Both the position numbers and the translations under genes were made by a program. This document shows, piece by piece, positions 7,686 through 16,103 of a stretch of 64,000 nt of DNA. The notes under the pieces were generated by a model. The model was given only the letters and a program-made list of their open reading frames with translations. It was not told where the DNA came from and searched no databases. The stretch is from positions 1 to 64,000 of the forward strand of contig CALJIF010000070.1 of the NCBI GenBank assembly GCA_937974275.1. The letters run 5' to 3'. The number at the start of each line of letters is the position of its first letter. Position 1 is the first letter of the stretch. The DNA comes from an uncultured Flavobacteriales bacterium. Lineage in GTDB: Bacteria; Bacteroidota; Bacteroidia; Palsa-965.

Positions 7686-10600
7686 ATGCTGAATGCAATA
7701 ATTCATTTTTCTATTCGAAATAAGCTGGTCATCGGCTTGTTCATTGTTGGGTTGATTATTTGGGGTTCGTATGCGATTACCCAATTACCCATCGATGCAG
7801 TTCCTGATATTACCAATAATCAGGTTCAGGTGATTACTGTGTCGCCTACGTTGGCAGCACAAGAAGTTGAACGACTCATTACGTTTCCCGTTGAGCAAAC
7901 GATGGCAACGATTCCGGAAATTGAAGAGATCCGTTCGTTTTCACGATTCGGTTTATCCGTGGTAACCATTGTTTTTCACGAACACACCGATTTGTATTGG
8001 GCCCGACAACAAGTGAGCGAACGATTGGTAGATGCTGCAGATGCCATTCCTCCCGGAGCCGGAAAGCCTGCATTAGCGCCTGTAACAACAGGTTTGGGTG
8101 AAATTTATCAGTACGTTTTGAAAGTTGATCCTGCATATCGGGAGAAATATTCACCCACAGAATTGCGCACCATACAGGATTGGATTATTCGCCGTCAACT
8201 GGTGGGAACGGCCGGTGTTGCTGAAGTAAGTTCATTTGGCGGATACCTGAAGCAGTATGAAGTTGCAGTTGATCCGCAACGCTTACGAAGTCATCAAGTG
8301 ACTATCACAGATGTGTTTAATGCACTTGAAACGAATAATTCTAATACCGGAGGCGCGTATATCGAGAAAGGACCGAACGCTTATTTTATTCGCAGTGAAG
8401 GAATGATCACGAGTGAAGAAGATATTCGCCAAGTTGTTGTGAAGAAAAATGCTTCCGGAGTTCCGCTGCTGGTAAGCGATGTAGCTGAAGTGAAAATTGG
8501 TCACGCTATTCGTTACGGTGCGATGACATACGGCGATCAAGGAGAAACGGTCGGTGCAATTGTCATGATGTTGAAGAGTGCGAATTCCGGACAGGTGATT
8601 GAAAATGTAAAAGAACGTATCAGTCATATTGCGAAAACGCTTCCTCCTGGTGTGCACATTGAGCCGTACTTGGACCGCACCAAGCTGGTAGATGCTGCAA
8701 TTAACACTGTTGTGAAAAATCTGGCAGAAGGCGCACTCATTGTAATTTTTGTACTGGTACTCTTACTCGGAAATCTTCGTGCGGGATTGCTCGTGGCTTC
8801 CGTAATTCCATTGGCTATGTTGTTCGCAATAGGGATGATGAATTTGACAGGAGTTTCCGGAAACCTGATGTCATTGGGCGCAATTGATTTTGGATTAATT
8901 GTAGACGGCGCAGTCATCATCGTGGAAGCCACATTGCATTATATGCATGTGCATTTCCGTGGAAAGACCATGACAAGAAACGAACTGGAAGAAAACGTGA
9001 AAACATCTGCCGGAAGAATGATGGGTTCTGCAGCGTTTGGACAACTTATTATTTTAATTGTGTATTTACCGATTCTTTCATTATCCGGTGTAGAAGGCAA
9101 GATGTTCGGACCGATGGCGCAAACGGTTGCATATGCTATTTTGGGTGCATTCTTGTTGTCGTTGACTTATGTTCCCATGATGGCAACAGTGGTGTTGAAC
9201 AGACATCAAAGCGAGAAGAAGAACATTTCCGATCGCATTATCGGACGATTGGAACGACTCTACATCCCGTTATTGCGTGGCGCGTTGAAATGGAAGAAAA
9301 CGATTGTTGGTGTTTCGCTTGCGATGTTGCTAGTCGCGTTTTATGTGTTTTCGGGAATGGGAGGAGAGTTTATTCCAACATTAGACGAAGGTGATTTCGC
9401 CATTGAAACACGAACCCTTACCGGCGGTTCATTGGACAATACGGTAAATACCGCGTTGAAAGCATCCGCAATACTGGAACAATTTCCGGAGGTTGAGCGA
9501 GTTGTCGGGAAAATCGGTTCGTCCGAAGTTCCGGTGGATCCAATGCCGGTGGAAGCCTGCGATTTAATCGTTGTCTTGAAACCACACGATCAATGGACTT
9601 CAGCTACAACTCGCGAGGAGTTGGCAGATACGATGTCTAAGGCACTCGCCGCGATTCCTTGGGCCACATTCGGTTTTCAGCAACCCATACAAATGCGTTT
9701 TAATGAATTGATGAGCGGAGCACGTCAGGATATTGTGGTGAAAGTGTATGGAGAAGATCTAAACGTGCTGAGTGAATACGCGAAGCAAATTGGCGATTTG
9801 GCTAAAACTGTTGAGGGTGCTGAGGATTTGTATGTGGAAGAAGTAACGGGCCTATCACAAGTGGTGGTGCGCATTGACCGAGGCGCGTTAGCCCGGTATG
9901 GTGTTTCTGTTGACGAAGTGAACAACGCGGTACGAGCCGGTTTTGCAGGTGCTGAAACAGGATTGGTGTTTGAAGGTGATCGTCGCTTTGCATTAGTAGT
10001 TCGTGTCGGAAGTGAGAACAGAAAAGATGAAACAGATTTGGGGAGCATCACCGTAACCACCGCAGCCGGACAACAAATTCCTATCAGCGAATTGGCGGAA
10101 ATCAGAACCGAAATCGGACCCAATCAAATTCAACGCGACAACGCCATGCGAAGAATTACAGTTGGCTTCAATGTGCGTGGCCGCGATATTCAAAGTGTTG
10201 TGCAGGAATTGCAAGACAAAGTCAATAAGAACGTCAAGTTCAATCCCGGCTACTATCCAACGTACGGAGGGACATTTAAAAATCTGGAAGAAGCACAATC
10301 GCGTTTGTCTATTGCAGTTCCGGTGTCATTGCTACTCATTTTACTCCTGCTGTATTTTACTTTCCATTCTATGAAACATGCATTATTAATATTCACTGCC
10401 ATTCCGATGTCTGCCATTGGAGGAATATTTATGTTGTGGTGGCGTGATATGCCGTTCAGTATTTCTGCGGGTGTCGGATTTATTGCGCTCTTTGGTGTAG
10501 CGGTATTGAACGGTATTGTCCTCATTGCCGAATTCAATCGTTTGCGCGATTCAGGAGTTGAAGATGTTAACGAACGAATTTTAGAAGGAGCAAAAACTCG

Positions 10601-12041
10601 TTTGCGCCCGGTAATCATGACGGCTCTGGTTGCATCGTTAGGTTTTCTTCCCATGGCTATTTCATCTTCTTCCGGTGCAGAGGTGCAGCGCCCATTGGCT
10701 TCCGTAGTTATTGGCGGACTCATCACGTCTACATTACTTACCATGATTCTTTTACCGGTGTTGTATCAATTGTTCAGTACGAGAAGACGAAAGGGCAGCG
10801 GCACCACACTAAAAGCAACCACAGTTTTCTTCGGGATATTAGTGTTGTCTTCAGGAACAGTGTATGCGCAACAAAGCGGCACGTACACCATGAAGCAGGT
10901 TGTTGATTCTGCCTTGAAAAAGAATCGGTATGTTACGGCAGCCGGCCTGGATTGGAATGCTGCGAAAGCTTCGCAAAAAGCGGCACTGGATTTCGGTTCA
11001 ACCACAGGAACGTTTACTGCGGGTAATATGAACAGTGCCTATAACGACAAGAACATTACTGTTGTGCATACGTTGCCTTCTCCGGGTGTTATTAGTGCGG
11101 AACGTAAAGTCGCTCGTGCCGAAACCGGATATGCTGCGCTTAATGTGGCTGCAACGCAAGCTGAAATTGCTTTTAGGACTAAGTCTTCTTACTTGAATTT
11201 ATTGTACCTGCAATTATTAAAGAAGCTGATAGTGCGTGAAGACAGCCTTTATCAAGCGTATGCGTCTGCAAGTGTGAAGCGATATGAGGCAGGAGAGATC
11301 ACCTTGTTGCAAAAGTTGAACGCAGAGAATCTGGCATTGCAATCAGCTGCACAACTTATGGAGGTGGAATCACAAATTCGCGCGGAGCAAATGATGTTGA
11401 CGGCGTTATGCGGCATCAATATTTTAATTATTCCTGCAGAGGCGGAAATGCCACAATTGTTACCGATTACTATAGATACAGCATCCAAGCCCGTTAAGGT
11501 GCTGCTTGCTTTTCAGTATGCAGATATTCAATACGGTCGTGTACGTGCAGAGCGAAGTAAACTATTGCCGCAATTTACGATCGGAGGTTTTTCTCAATCC
11601 TTGTACGGATATCAAAACACTACAGGCACTGATGTTTTTTACGGCAGCAATATGAGCTTTCGCGGTATTCAGGCCGGAGTGCAAATTCCGTTTCCGTTTA
11701 ATGCACAAGCAGCATGTATTAAATCGGCACAATTAAGTTACGATGCAGCATTGTCAAGAGCAGAAGCACAGGCAATAGAGGTAAATGCAGAACGTAACGC
11801 TGCAATCAGTAAACTGCAAGCGCTCGAAGTGAAACTGAATTGGTATAAATCATCTGCATTACCTCAGTCTATGTTACTGAAGCAGCAAGCTCAAATTTCA
11901 TGGAAAGCGGGCGAGGTAGGGAGCATAGAATATCAGCAATCGTTGCAAGCTGCACTGTTGGTGGAGAAGGAGTATCTGCATACTTTTTATCTATACAACA
12001 GAGCGGTAGTTGAGTTAGATTATTTGAATGGAAAAATTTAA
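7686..12041 (+). CDS. CzcA/CusA-type heavy-metal RND efflux pump fused to a TolC-like outer-membrane factor
   Basis: 1451 residues from the ATG at 7686; an in-frame GTG at 7650 would add 12 residues before the first membrane helix. Residues 1-1035 form a complete RND pump with twelve predicted helices and two large periplasmic loops. The motif DFGLIVDGAVIIVE supplies Asp401, Asp407 and Glu414, the proton-relay residues typical of the heavy-metal (HME) subfamily. After the last helix come a basic stretch (RRRKGSG), a hydrophobic segment (FFGILVLSSG) and VYA/QQ at 1059-1063, then a ~390-residue TolC-like domain with long helices and internal duplication. Fusions like this occur in Bacteroidota. 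The CzcB adaptor follows after 11 nt. Substrate could be Cu+, Ag+, Zn2+, Co2+ or Cd2+. Confidence 0.95.
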   Translation: MLNAIIHFSIRNKLVIGLFIVGLIIWGSYAITQLPIDAVPDITNNQVQVITVSPTLAAQEVERLITFPVEQTMATIPEIEEIRSFSRFGLSVVTIVFHEHTDLYWARQQVSERLVDAADAIPPGAGKPALAPVTTGLGEIYQYVLKVDPAYREKYSPTELRTIQDWIIRRQLVGTAGVAEVSSFGGYLKQYEVAVDPQRLRSHQVTITDVFNALETNNSNTGGAYIEKGPNAYFIRSEGMITSEEDIRQVVVKKNASGVPLLVSDVAEVKIGHAIRYGAMTYGDQGETVGAIVMMLKSANSGQVIENVKERISHIAKTLPPGVHIEPYLDRTKLVDAAINTVVKNLAEGALIVIFVLVLLLGNLRAGLLVASVIPLAMLFAIGMMNLTGVSGNLMSLGAIDFGLIVDGAVIIVEATLHYMHVHFRGKTMTRNELEENVKTSAGRMMGSAAFGQLIILIVYLPILSLSGVEGKMFGPMAQTVAYAILGAFLLSLTYVPMMATVVLNRHQSEKKNISDRIIGRLERLYIPLLRGALKWKKTIVGVSLAMLLVAFYVFSGMGGEFIPTLDEGDFAIETRTLTGGSLDNTVNTALKASAILEQFPEVERVVGKIGSSEVPVDPMPVEACDLIVVLKPHDQWTSATTREELADTMSKALAAIPWATFGFQQPIQMRFNELMSGARQDIVVKVYGEDLNVLSEYAKQIGDLAKTVEGAEDLYVEEVTGLSQVVVRIDRGALARYGVSVDEVNNAVRAGFAGAETGLVFEGDRRFALVVRVGSENRKDETDLGSITVTTAAGQQIPISELAEIRTEIGPNQIQRDNAMRRITVGFNVRGRDIQSVVQELQDKVNKNVKFNPGYYPTYGGTFKNLEEAQSRLSIAVPVSLLLILLLLYFTFHSMKHALLIFTAIPMSAIGGIFMLWWRDMPFSISAGVGFIALFGVAVLNGIVLIAEFNRLRDSGVEDVNERILEGAKTRLRPVIMTALVASLGFLPMAISSSSGAEVQRPLASVVIGGLITSTLLTMILLPVLYQLFSTRRRKGSGTTLKATTVFFGILVLSSGTVYAQQSGTYTMKQVVDSALKKNRYVTAAGLDWNAAKASQKAALDFGSTTGTFTAGNMNSAYNDKNITVVHTLPSPGVISAERKVARAETGYAALNVAATQAEIAFRTKSSYLNLLYLQLLKKLIVREDSLYQAYASASVKRYEAGEITLLQKLNAENLALQSAAQLMEVESQIRAEQMMLTALCGINILIIPAEAEMPQLLPITIDTASKPVKVLLAFQYADIQYGRVRAERSKLLPQFTIGGFSQSLYGYQNTTGTDVFYGSNMSFRGIQAGVQIPFPFNAQAACIKSAQLSYDAALSRAEAQAIEVNAERNAAISKLQALEVKLNWYKSSALPQSMLLKQQAQISWKAGEVGSIEYQQSLQAALLVEKEYLHTFYLYNRAVVELDYLNGKI

Positions 12042-12052
12042 TAATACAAAAC

Positions 12053-13189
12053 ATGAAAAATTATTTTCACTATAGCATATTACTTGTATCCTTATTGCTG
12101 CTAACCTCGTGTTCGGGTGATGAAGGGGCGCAACAGCAGGATAATGTTACAACAGCAGACTCAATCGTAACATTGACTCCGGAACAAGTAAAAAACTCCG
12201 GTTTGGAATCGGGGATTGCCGAACAACGTTTAATGAGTGGCATGATTCGCGTGAGTGGTAAAATCGATATTCCACCGCAAAATACGGTGATCATTTCTGC
12301 GCCATTGGGTGGATTCATCAAATCTTCCGAAATGTTACCGGGAATGAAAGTGAACAAAGGTGAAGTATTGGCGGTGTTGGAACATCAGGATTTTATTCAG
12401 TTGCAACAGGATTATTTGAAGGAAAAGAGCCGTTCCGAGTTTCTCGACAAAGAATATCGTCGTCAACAACAATTGGCGGTGGATAATGTGAATGCAACCA
12501 AAACATTAGAGCAAACCAAAGCTGACTATTTCTCCTCTCTTGCCGATTTAAAGGGCATGGAGGCGAAGCTGCAACTGATTGGTATTAACGCTGCACAATT
12601 AACCGCTGAAAAAATTTCGTCGGTAATAACCTTACGTTCTCCGGTATCGGGTTTCGTTTCACGTGTACATGTTAACATGGGCACGTATGTTGCGCCGGGC
12701 GCGGAGGTTTTTCGGATCGTGAATACAGAGCACGTACATGCGGAATTAGCTGTATTCGAAAAGGATGCACGAAAGTTACGTGAACGACAGCAAGTTAATT
12801 TTAAAGTAAATGGGGAAGACAGCGTGCGAAAAGCTGAAGTGTATTTAATCGGTCGTGAAATCGGAGATGATAGAACAGTTGGCGTGCATTGTCATCTGGA
12901 ACGGGAAGATGCGTTTTTAGTGCCGGGAACGTACATCACCGCAGAAATATTTACGGACTCAACCGTGGCGGATGTCTTGCCTAATGATGCAGTGGTCAGC
13001 TATTTAGGAAAGCACTATGTTTTTGTGGAAAATGCAGCAGGTACATTCGCTATGTTGCCCGTCACTATTGGTATTCAGGCGGACGGTTATACACAAGTGT
13101 ATCTTCCTGCAACGATAAATCGTCAGACGCGTTTTGCGGTTAAAGGCGCGTATGTGCTATTGGCTGCGATAAAAAACAAGGAGGAATAA
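12053..13189 (+). CDS. CzcB/CusB-type periplasmic adaptor (membrane fusion protein), lipoprotein
   Basis: 378 residues with a lipobox (LLTSC, Cys20). The order is that of an RND adaptor: a first barrel/lipoyl half (about 60-110, GGFIKSSEMLPGMKVNKGEVLA), an alpha-hairpin (about 115-175), the second lipoyl half (LRSPVSGFVSRVHVNMGTYV), then beta-barrel and membrane-proximal domains. It bridges the inner-membrane pump and the outer-membrane factor, here both supplied by the preceding fused gene. No His/Met-rich metal-binding extension is visible. It ends 3 bp from the converging MMPL gene, with no terminator between them. Confidence 0.92.
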   Translation: MKNYFHYSILLVSLLLLTSCSGDEGAQQQDNVTTADSIVTLTPEQVKNSGLESGIAEQRLMSGMIRVSGKIDIPPQNTVIISAPLGGFIKSSEMLPGMKVNKGEVLAVLEHQDFIQLQQDYLKEKSRSEFLDKEYRRQQQLAVDNVNATKTLEQTKADYFSSLADLKGMEAKLQLIGINAAQLTAEKISSVITLRSPVSGFVSRVHVNMGTYVAPGAEVFRIVNTEHVHAELAVFEKDARKLRERQQVNFKVNGEDSVRKAEVYLIGREIGDDRTVGVHCHLEREDAFLVPGTYITAEIFTDSTVADVLPNDAVVSYLGKHYVFVENAAGTFAMLPVTIGIQADGYTQVYLPATINRQTRFAVKGAYVLLAAIKNKEE

Positions 13190-13192
13190 CGC

Positions 13193-15460
13193 TTACTTTT
13201 TTCGCAACAACCAAATAACCAATACAGGAAACAGCAGTAAATCAGTCAGCACGGCAACAAGTAATGTAATGCTGACCAGCAGCCCGAAATAGAAGGTGCT
13301 TTCAAAGCCGGATGCAATAAGCGTCAGGAAACCTGCTATCAGGATAAGTGATGTCACAATCACCGCTTTTCCAGTGGACAAAAACGTGCGTTTAACAGCG
13401 TAGAAAACGGATTTGCCTTGAGCCAATTCCAGTTTCAGTCGTGCGAGAAAATGTATCGTATCATCGGTGGCAATACCAAACGCGATAGAGAAGATGATGC
13501 TCGTGGAAGATTTTAATTCAATGCCTGCGAATCCCATTAGTCCGCCGATTAAAACAATGGGCAACATATTTGGAATAATGGCAATGATAATCATGCGCCA
13601 ATTGCGATGAATGATGGCAATGATGAGCGATACCACCAATACGGAAATCAGTAATCCTTGCAGCGTATTGTCCACCAGGTATTGATTGTTTTTGTCCAAC
13701 ATCACCGCACCTCCTGTCATGTGAACGTTAATGTTTTTCATGACCGGTGTACTGCTTAAGAATTGATTGAATTTTTCTTCGCGAGCACGAAAGGCCTGAC
13801 TTCCGATGTCGTTCATTTTGCCCGTAAAACGACCGATTTTCCCATCACGCGTAACAATGAGTTTCATTTCTTTTCGCTTACGAAACGGCTCTAATGCGTC
13901 AGTTAATTCAACTAATTCTTCATCACTATCGGGTAATTTGTAAAACGCCGGATTCCCGTTGTTGTAGGCTTTGTTCGCCGCTTTCACCACAGCAACCGGA
14001 GAAGTCACAAAACCTACTCCGAACTGCGTCGTCAAATAATTTTCTAACTTATCCATCGCCCGCAGTTGCGGAACATCGAACAAAGAAGCTGTTGTGTCTG
14101 CAGGTGTCACCGCCATTTCAAAAGGTCGTACCCCGGAAAAATTATTTTCGAAATAATTAAAATCCTGACGCAATTGATCACGTGTCGTCAATCCTTCAAT
14201 TAAAAAATTGTTCAATTCAATTCGCGTAATTCCGAAAATGCTCAATGCTACAATAATTGCGGTACCAATAATCACCGACTTTCTTCTTCTGAAAATCCAA
14301 CGCAATAAGCGATGCAGGTTCGTGTACCAAAATCGGGATGTTTCCTTTTCTGTCTGCAGGTTCGGAAGTTTAATTTTATTCAACACTACGGGCATGATGG
14401 AATACGCCAGCACGAATGCCACAAATACTCCCAGTGATGTATAAATGCCAAAATCACGGATCGGCTTAATCTGTGAATTGATCAGCGTGAGGAAACCCAA
14501 TGCCGTTGTAAGCAATGTTATAAATGTTGCAAAGCCGGCTTCTTTAATGGTTTTAATTAAGGCATCAAATCGTTCACGTCCGTTGCGCAATTCTTCCAGA
14601 TATTTTGTGACAATATGAACTACATCGGACATGCCTACAACAAACATCATCGTTGGGAGCAAGACGGTCATAATATCTAAAGCTTTACCCGTTGCGGTCA
14701 TCAACCCCAGCGTCCAGAGTATGGAGAGCATTACGACTAAAACCGGCACCCAAATTCCCCAGAACGAACGGAATGAAATGAAGAGAAACGCAACCACCAG
14801 AATAAACGATGCCGCAAAGAACATGATGAATTCTTTTTGCAACTTATCGAGATACGTCTTCTGTCCGTTGATTTTACTGGCTAAATGAACGGCATCAAAT
14901 TTTCCATCTGCCAAAATGCGATTCATGCGTTCCAGCAACGAGTCGGATTTTATTTTGGAAATGCCTTCTGTTGTTTTCAGATAGATACTAACGGATTTCG
15001 CGTCTTTACTGAAAAAAGAGCCCACCAGTTCCGGCGATTGATAGATAAGGGCAGAGTCTGCACCGTAACGATCCGGCTCATCATAGTGCAGAATCGGATT
15101 TTTGATTGGTCCAAGCTCTGTAACAATCAACTGATCCAGATTAGTAGGCGATGTCACGGAAGTAACATCAGGAACCACTTTCAGCGAATCGGTTACCGTT
15201 GCAATACGTTGCAATACGTCTTCACGAAAAACGCCTTGTTTGTTCTCAACACCGATTAATACGAATTCATTGTCGTATTCGAAACGTTCCCGGTGTTCGA
15301 GATAATACGCGAGTTCGGGATCATCCGTAGGAAAGAAACTTTCGAAGTCGTAATCGAATTTTATATCGCGTAATGAAATTACGGACAGAATAGTAATCAC
15401 GATTACTAAACCCAGGGCGAGGTTCGAAAGGACTTTGAAGTTCTTTTTGATGAAATTCAT
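13193..15460 (-). CDS. MMPL/RND-superfamily transporter (sterol-sensing-domain type)
   Basis: 755 residues with the classic two-fold layout: helix 1 (about 13-30), a periplasmic domain, five to six helices (about 210-370), helix 7 (about 395-415), a second periplasmic domain, and a last helical bundle (about 590-755). The acidic helix motifs VVGMSDVVHIV and FGIATDDTIHF resemble the proton-coupling sites of MMPL and Patched-like proteins. Relatives move lipids, hopanoids or other hydrophobic molecules. It is not the partner of the CzcA operon: it is convergent with it and lacks an adaptor. The substrate is unknown. Confidence 0.88.
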   Translation of the reverse strand: MNFIKKNFKVLSNLALGLVIVITILSVISLRDIKFDYDFESFFPTDDPELAYYLEHRERFEYDNEFVLIGVENKQGVFREDVLQRIATVTDSLKVVPDVTSVTSPTNLDQLIVTELGPIKNPILHYDEPDRYGADSALIYQSPELVGSFFSKDAKSVSIYLKTTEGISKIKSDSLLERMNRILADGKFDAVHLASKINGQKTYLDKLQKEFIMFFAASFILVVAFLFISFRSFWGIWVPVLVVMLSILWTLGLMTATGKALDIMTVLLPTMMFVVGMSDVVHIVTKYLEELRNGRERFDALIKTIKEAGFATFITLLTTALGFLTLINSQIKPIRDFGIYTSLGVFVAFVLAYSIMPVVLNKIKLPNLQTEKETSRFWYTNLHRLLRWIFRRRKSVIIGTAIIVALSIFGITRIELNNFLIEGLTTRDQLRQDFNYFENNFSGVRPFEMAVTPADTTASLFDVPQLRAMDKLENYLTTQFGVGFVTSPVAVVKAANKAYNNGNPAFYKLPDSDEELVELTDALEPFRKRKEMKLIVTRDGKIGRFTGKMNDIGSQAFRAREEKFNQFLSSTPVMKNINVHMTGGAVMLDKNNQYLVDNTLQGLLISVLVVSLIIAIIHRNWRMIIIAIIPNMLPIVLIGGLMGFAGIELKSSTSIIFSIAFGIATDDTIHFLARLKLELAQGKSVFYAVKRTFLSTGKAVIVTSLILIAGFLTLIASGFESTFYFGLLVSITLLVAVLTDLLLFPVLVIWLLRKK

Positions 15461-15513
15461 AGAAAAGTTGCTGCTTTACAACAACTGATCAAGCGATGTG
15501 TTGAGCAGTTGCA

Positions 15514-15548
15514 TAAAAAAAGCTCCGATAAAGATACCGGAGCTTTTT
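15514..15548 (-). terminator. Intrinsic terminator after the cold-shock gene
   Basis: Stem AGCTCCG/CGGAGCT (15521-15527 with 15538-15544), extended by A/T runs on both sides, with a 10-nt loop. It lies 30 nt beyond the cspA-like stop and 54 nt before the MMPL start, separating the two transcripts. Confidence 0.85.
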
Positions 15549-15577
15549 GCACTTTGTCGTTATAAGATGTTAATCGA

Positions 15578-15772
15578 TCAAGCTTTTTTAACATTGATAG
15601 CGTTTACACCCTTACGGCCTTCGGTGATTTCGTAAGTTACTTTGTCACCTTGATTAACAGGCTGATCGATCAACCCGGTAATGTGAACAAATACTTCGGC
15701 ATCAGTGCCGTCTTCTTTAATAAAACCGAAACCTTTGGTTGCATTAAAGAATTTGATAACACCCGTTTTCAT
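15578..15772 (-). CDS. Cold-shock domain protein (CspA family)
   Basis: 64 residues, a single cold-shock OB-fold that binds single-stranded RNA and DNA. RNP1 is KGFGFI (13-18) and RNP2 is VFVHI (27-31); the length and the last strand (GVNAINV) are normal for the family. It is transcribed alone between its own promoter region and a strong terminator. The 139-bp upstream gap is shared with the divergent small gene at 15912. The sequence does not tell whether it is cold-induced or constitutive. Confidence 0.97.
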   Translation of the reverse strand: MKTGVIKFFNATKGFGFIKEDGTDAEVFVHITGLIDQPVNQGDKVTYEITEGRKGVNAINVKKA

Positions 15773-15858
15773 GAAAATTGAGTAATAGTTAATAAATGAT
15801 TGAATTATGATGCAATATAGTTCAAATCCTGCGCTTTACAAGCGATAGTAGTTTATTT

Positions 15859-15866
15859 TACTTTTG
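15859..15866 (+). promoter_or_regulatory. -7 promoter box (TACTTTTG)
   Basis: TACTTTTG matches TAnnTTTG and lies 45 nt upstream of the ATG at 15912. It is the likely promoter for the small gene and the phosphatase-TPR-sulfotransferase gene. No clear -33 element. Confidence 0.45.
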
Positions 15867-15911
15867 TGCGGTAACTTTTCGGTATCGCCTACGTCTTAAT
15901 AATCGAGTTAG

Positions 15912-16103
15912 ATGAAAAACGAATCTCCACATACACCTATACAGAACTCGCCGCAAGCTGCGCCGGTAACTCCGGAAGGTTCGCTGGGCTTGCTGGCACT
16001 GGGTTATCGGGGTATTGAAGCGTGGCGAAAGTCGCGTGAACAGTGGCTAAAACAACAGCAAGAGCTGAAATCCCAACAAAACGATCATGGCAGCAAAGCG
16101 TAA
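15912..16103 (+). CDS. Small hypothetical protein overlapping the phosphatase-TPR-sulfotransferase gene
   Basis: 63 residues: a Pro/Gln-rich, probably disordered N-terminus, then a short amphipathic helix (GSLGLLALGYRGIEAWRKSR) and a Gln/Lys-rich tail. There is no signal peptide or recognised domain. It has its own promoter box, and its end overlaps the start of the 16087 gene by 17 nt in another frame, a layout typical of translational coupling. Position, start codon and overlap support it as a real gene; conservation would have to be tested. Confidence 0.55.
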   Translation: MKNESPHTPIQNSPQAAPVTPEGSLGLLALGYRGIEAWRKSREQWLKQQQELKSQQNDHGSKA

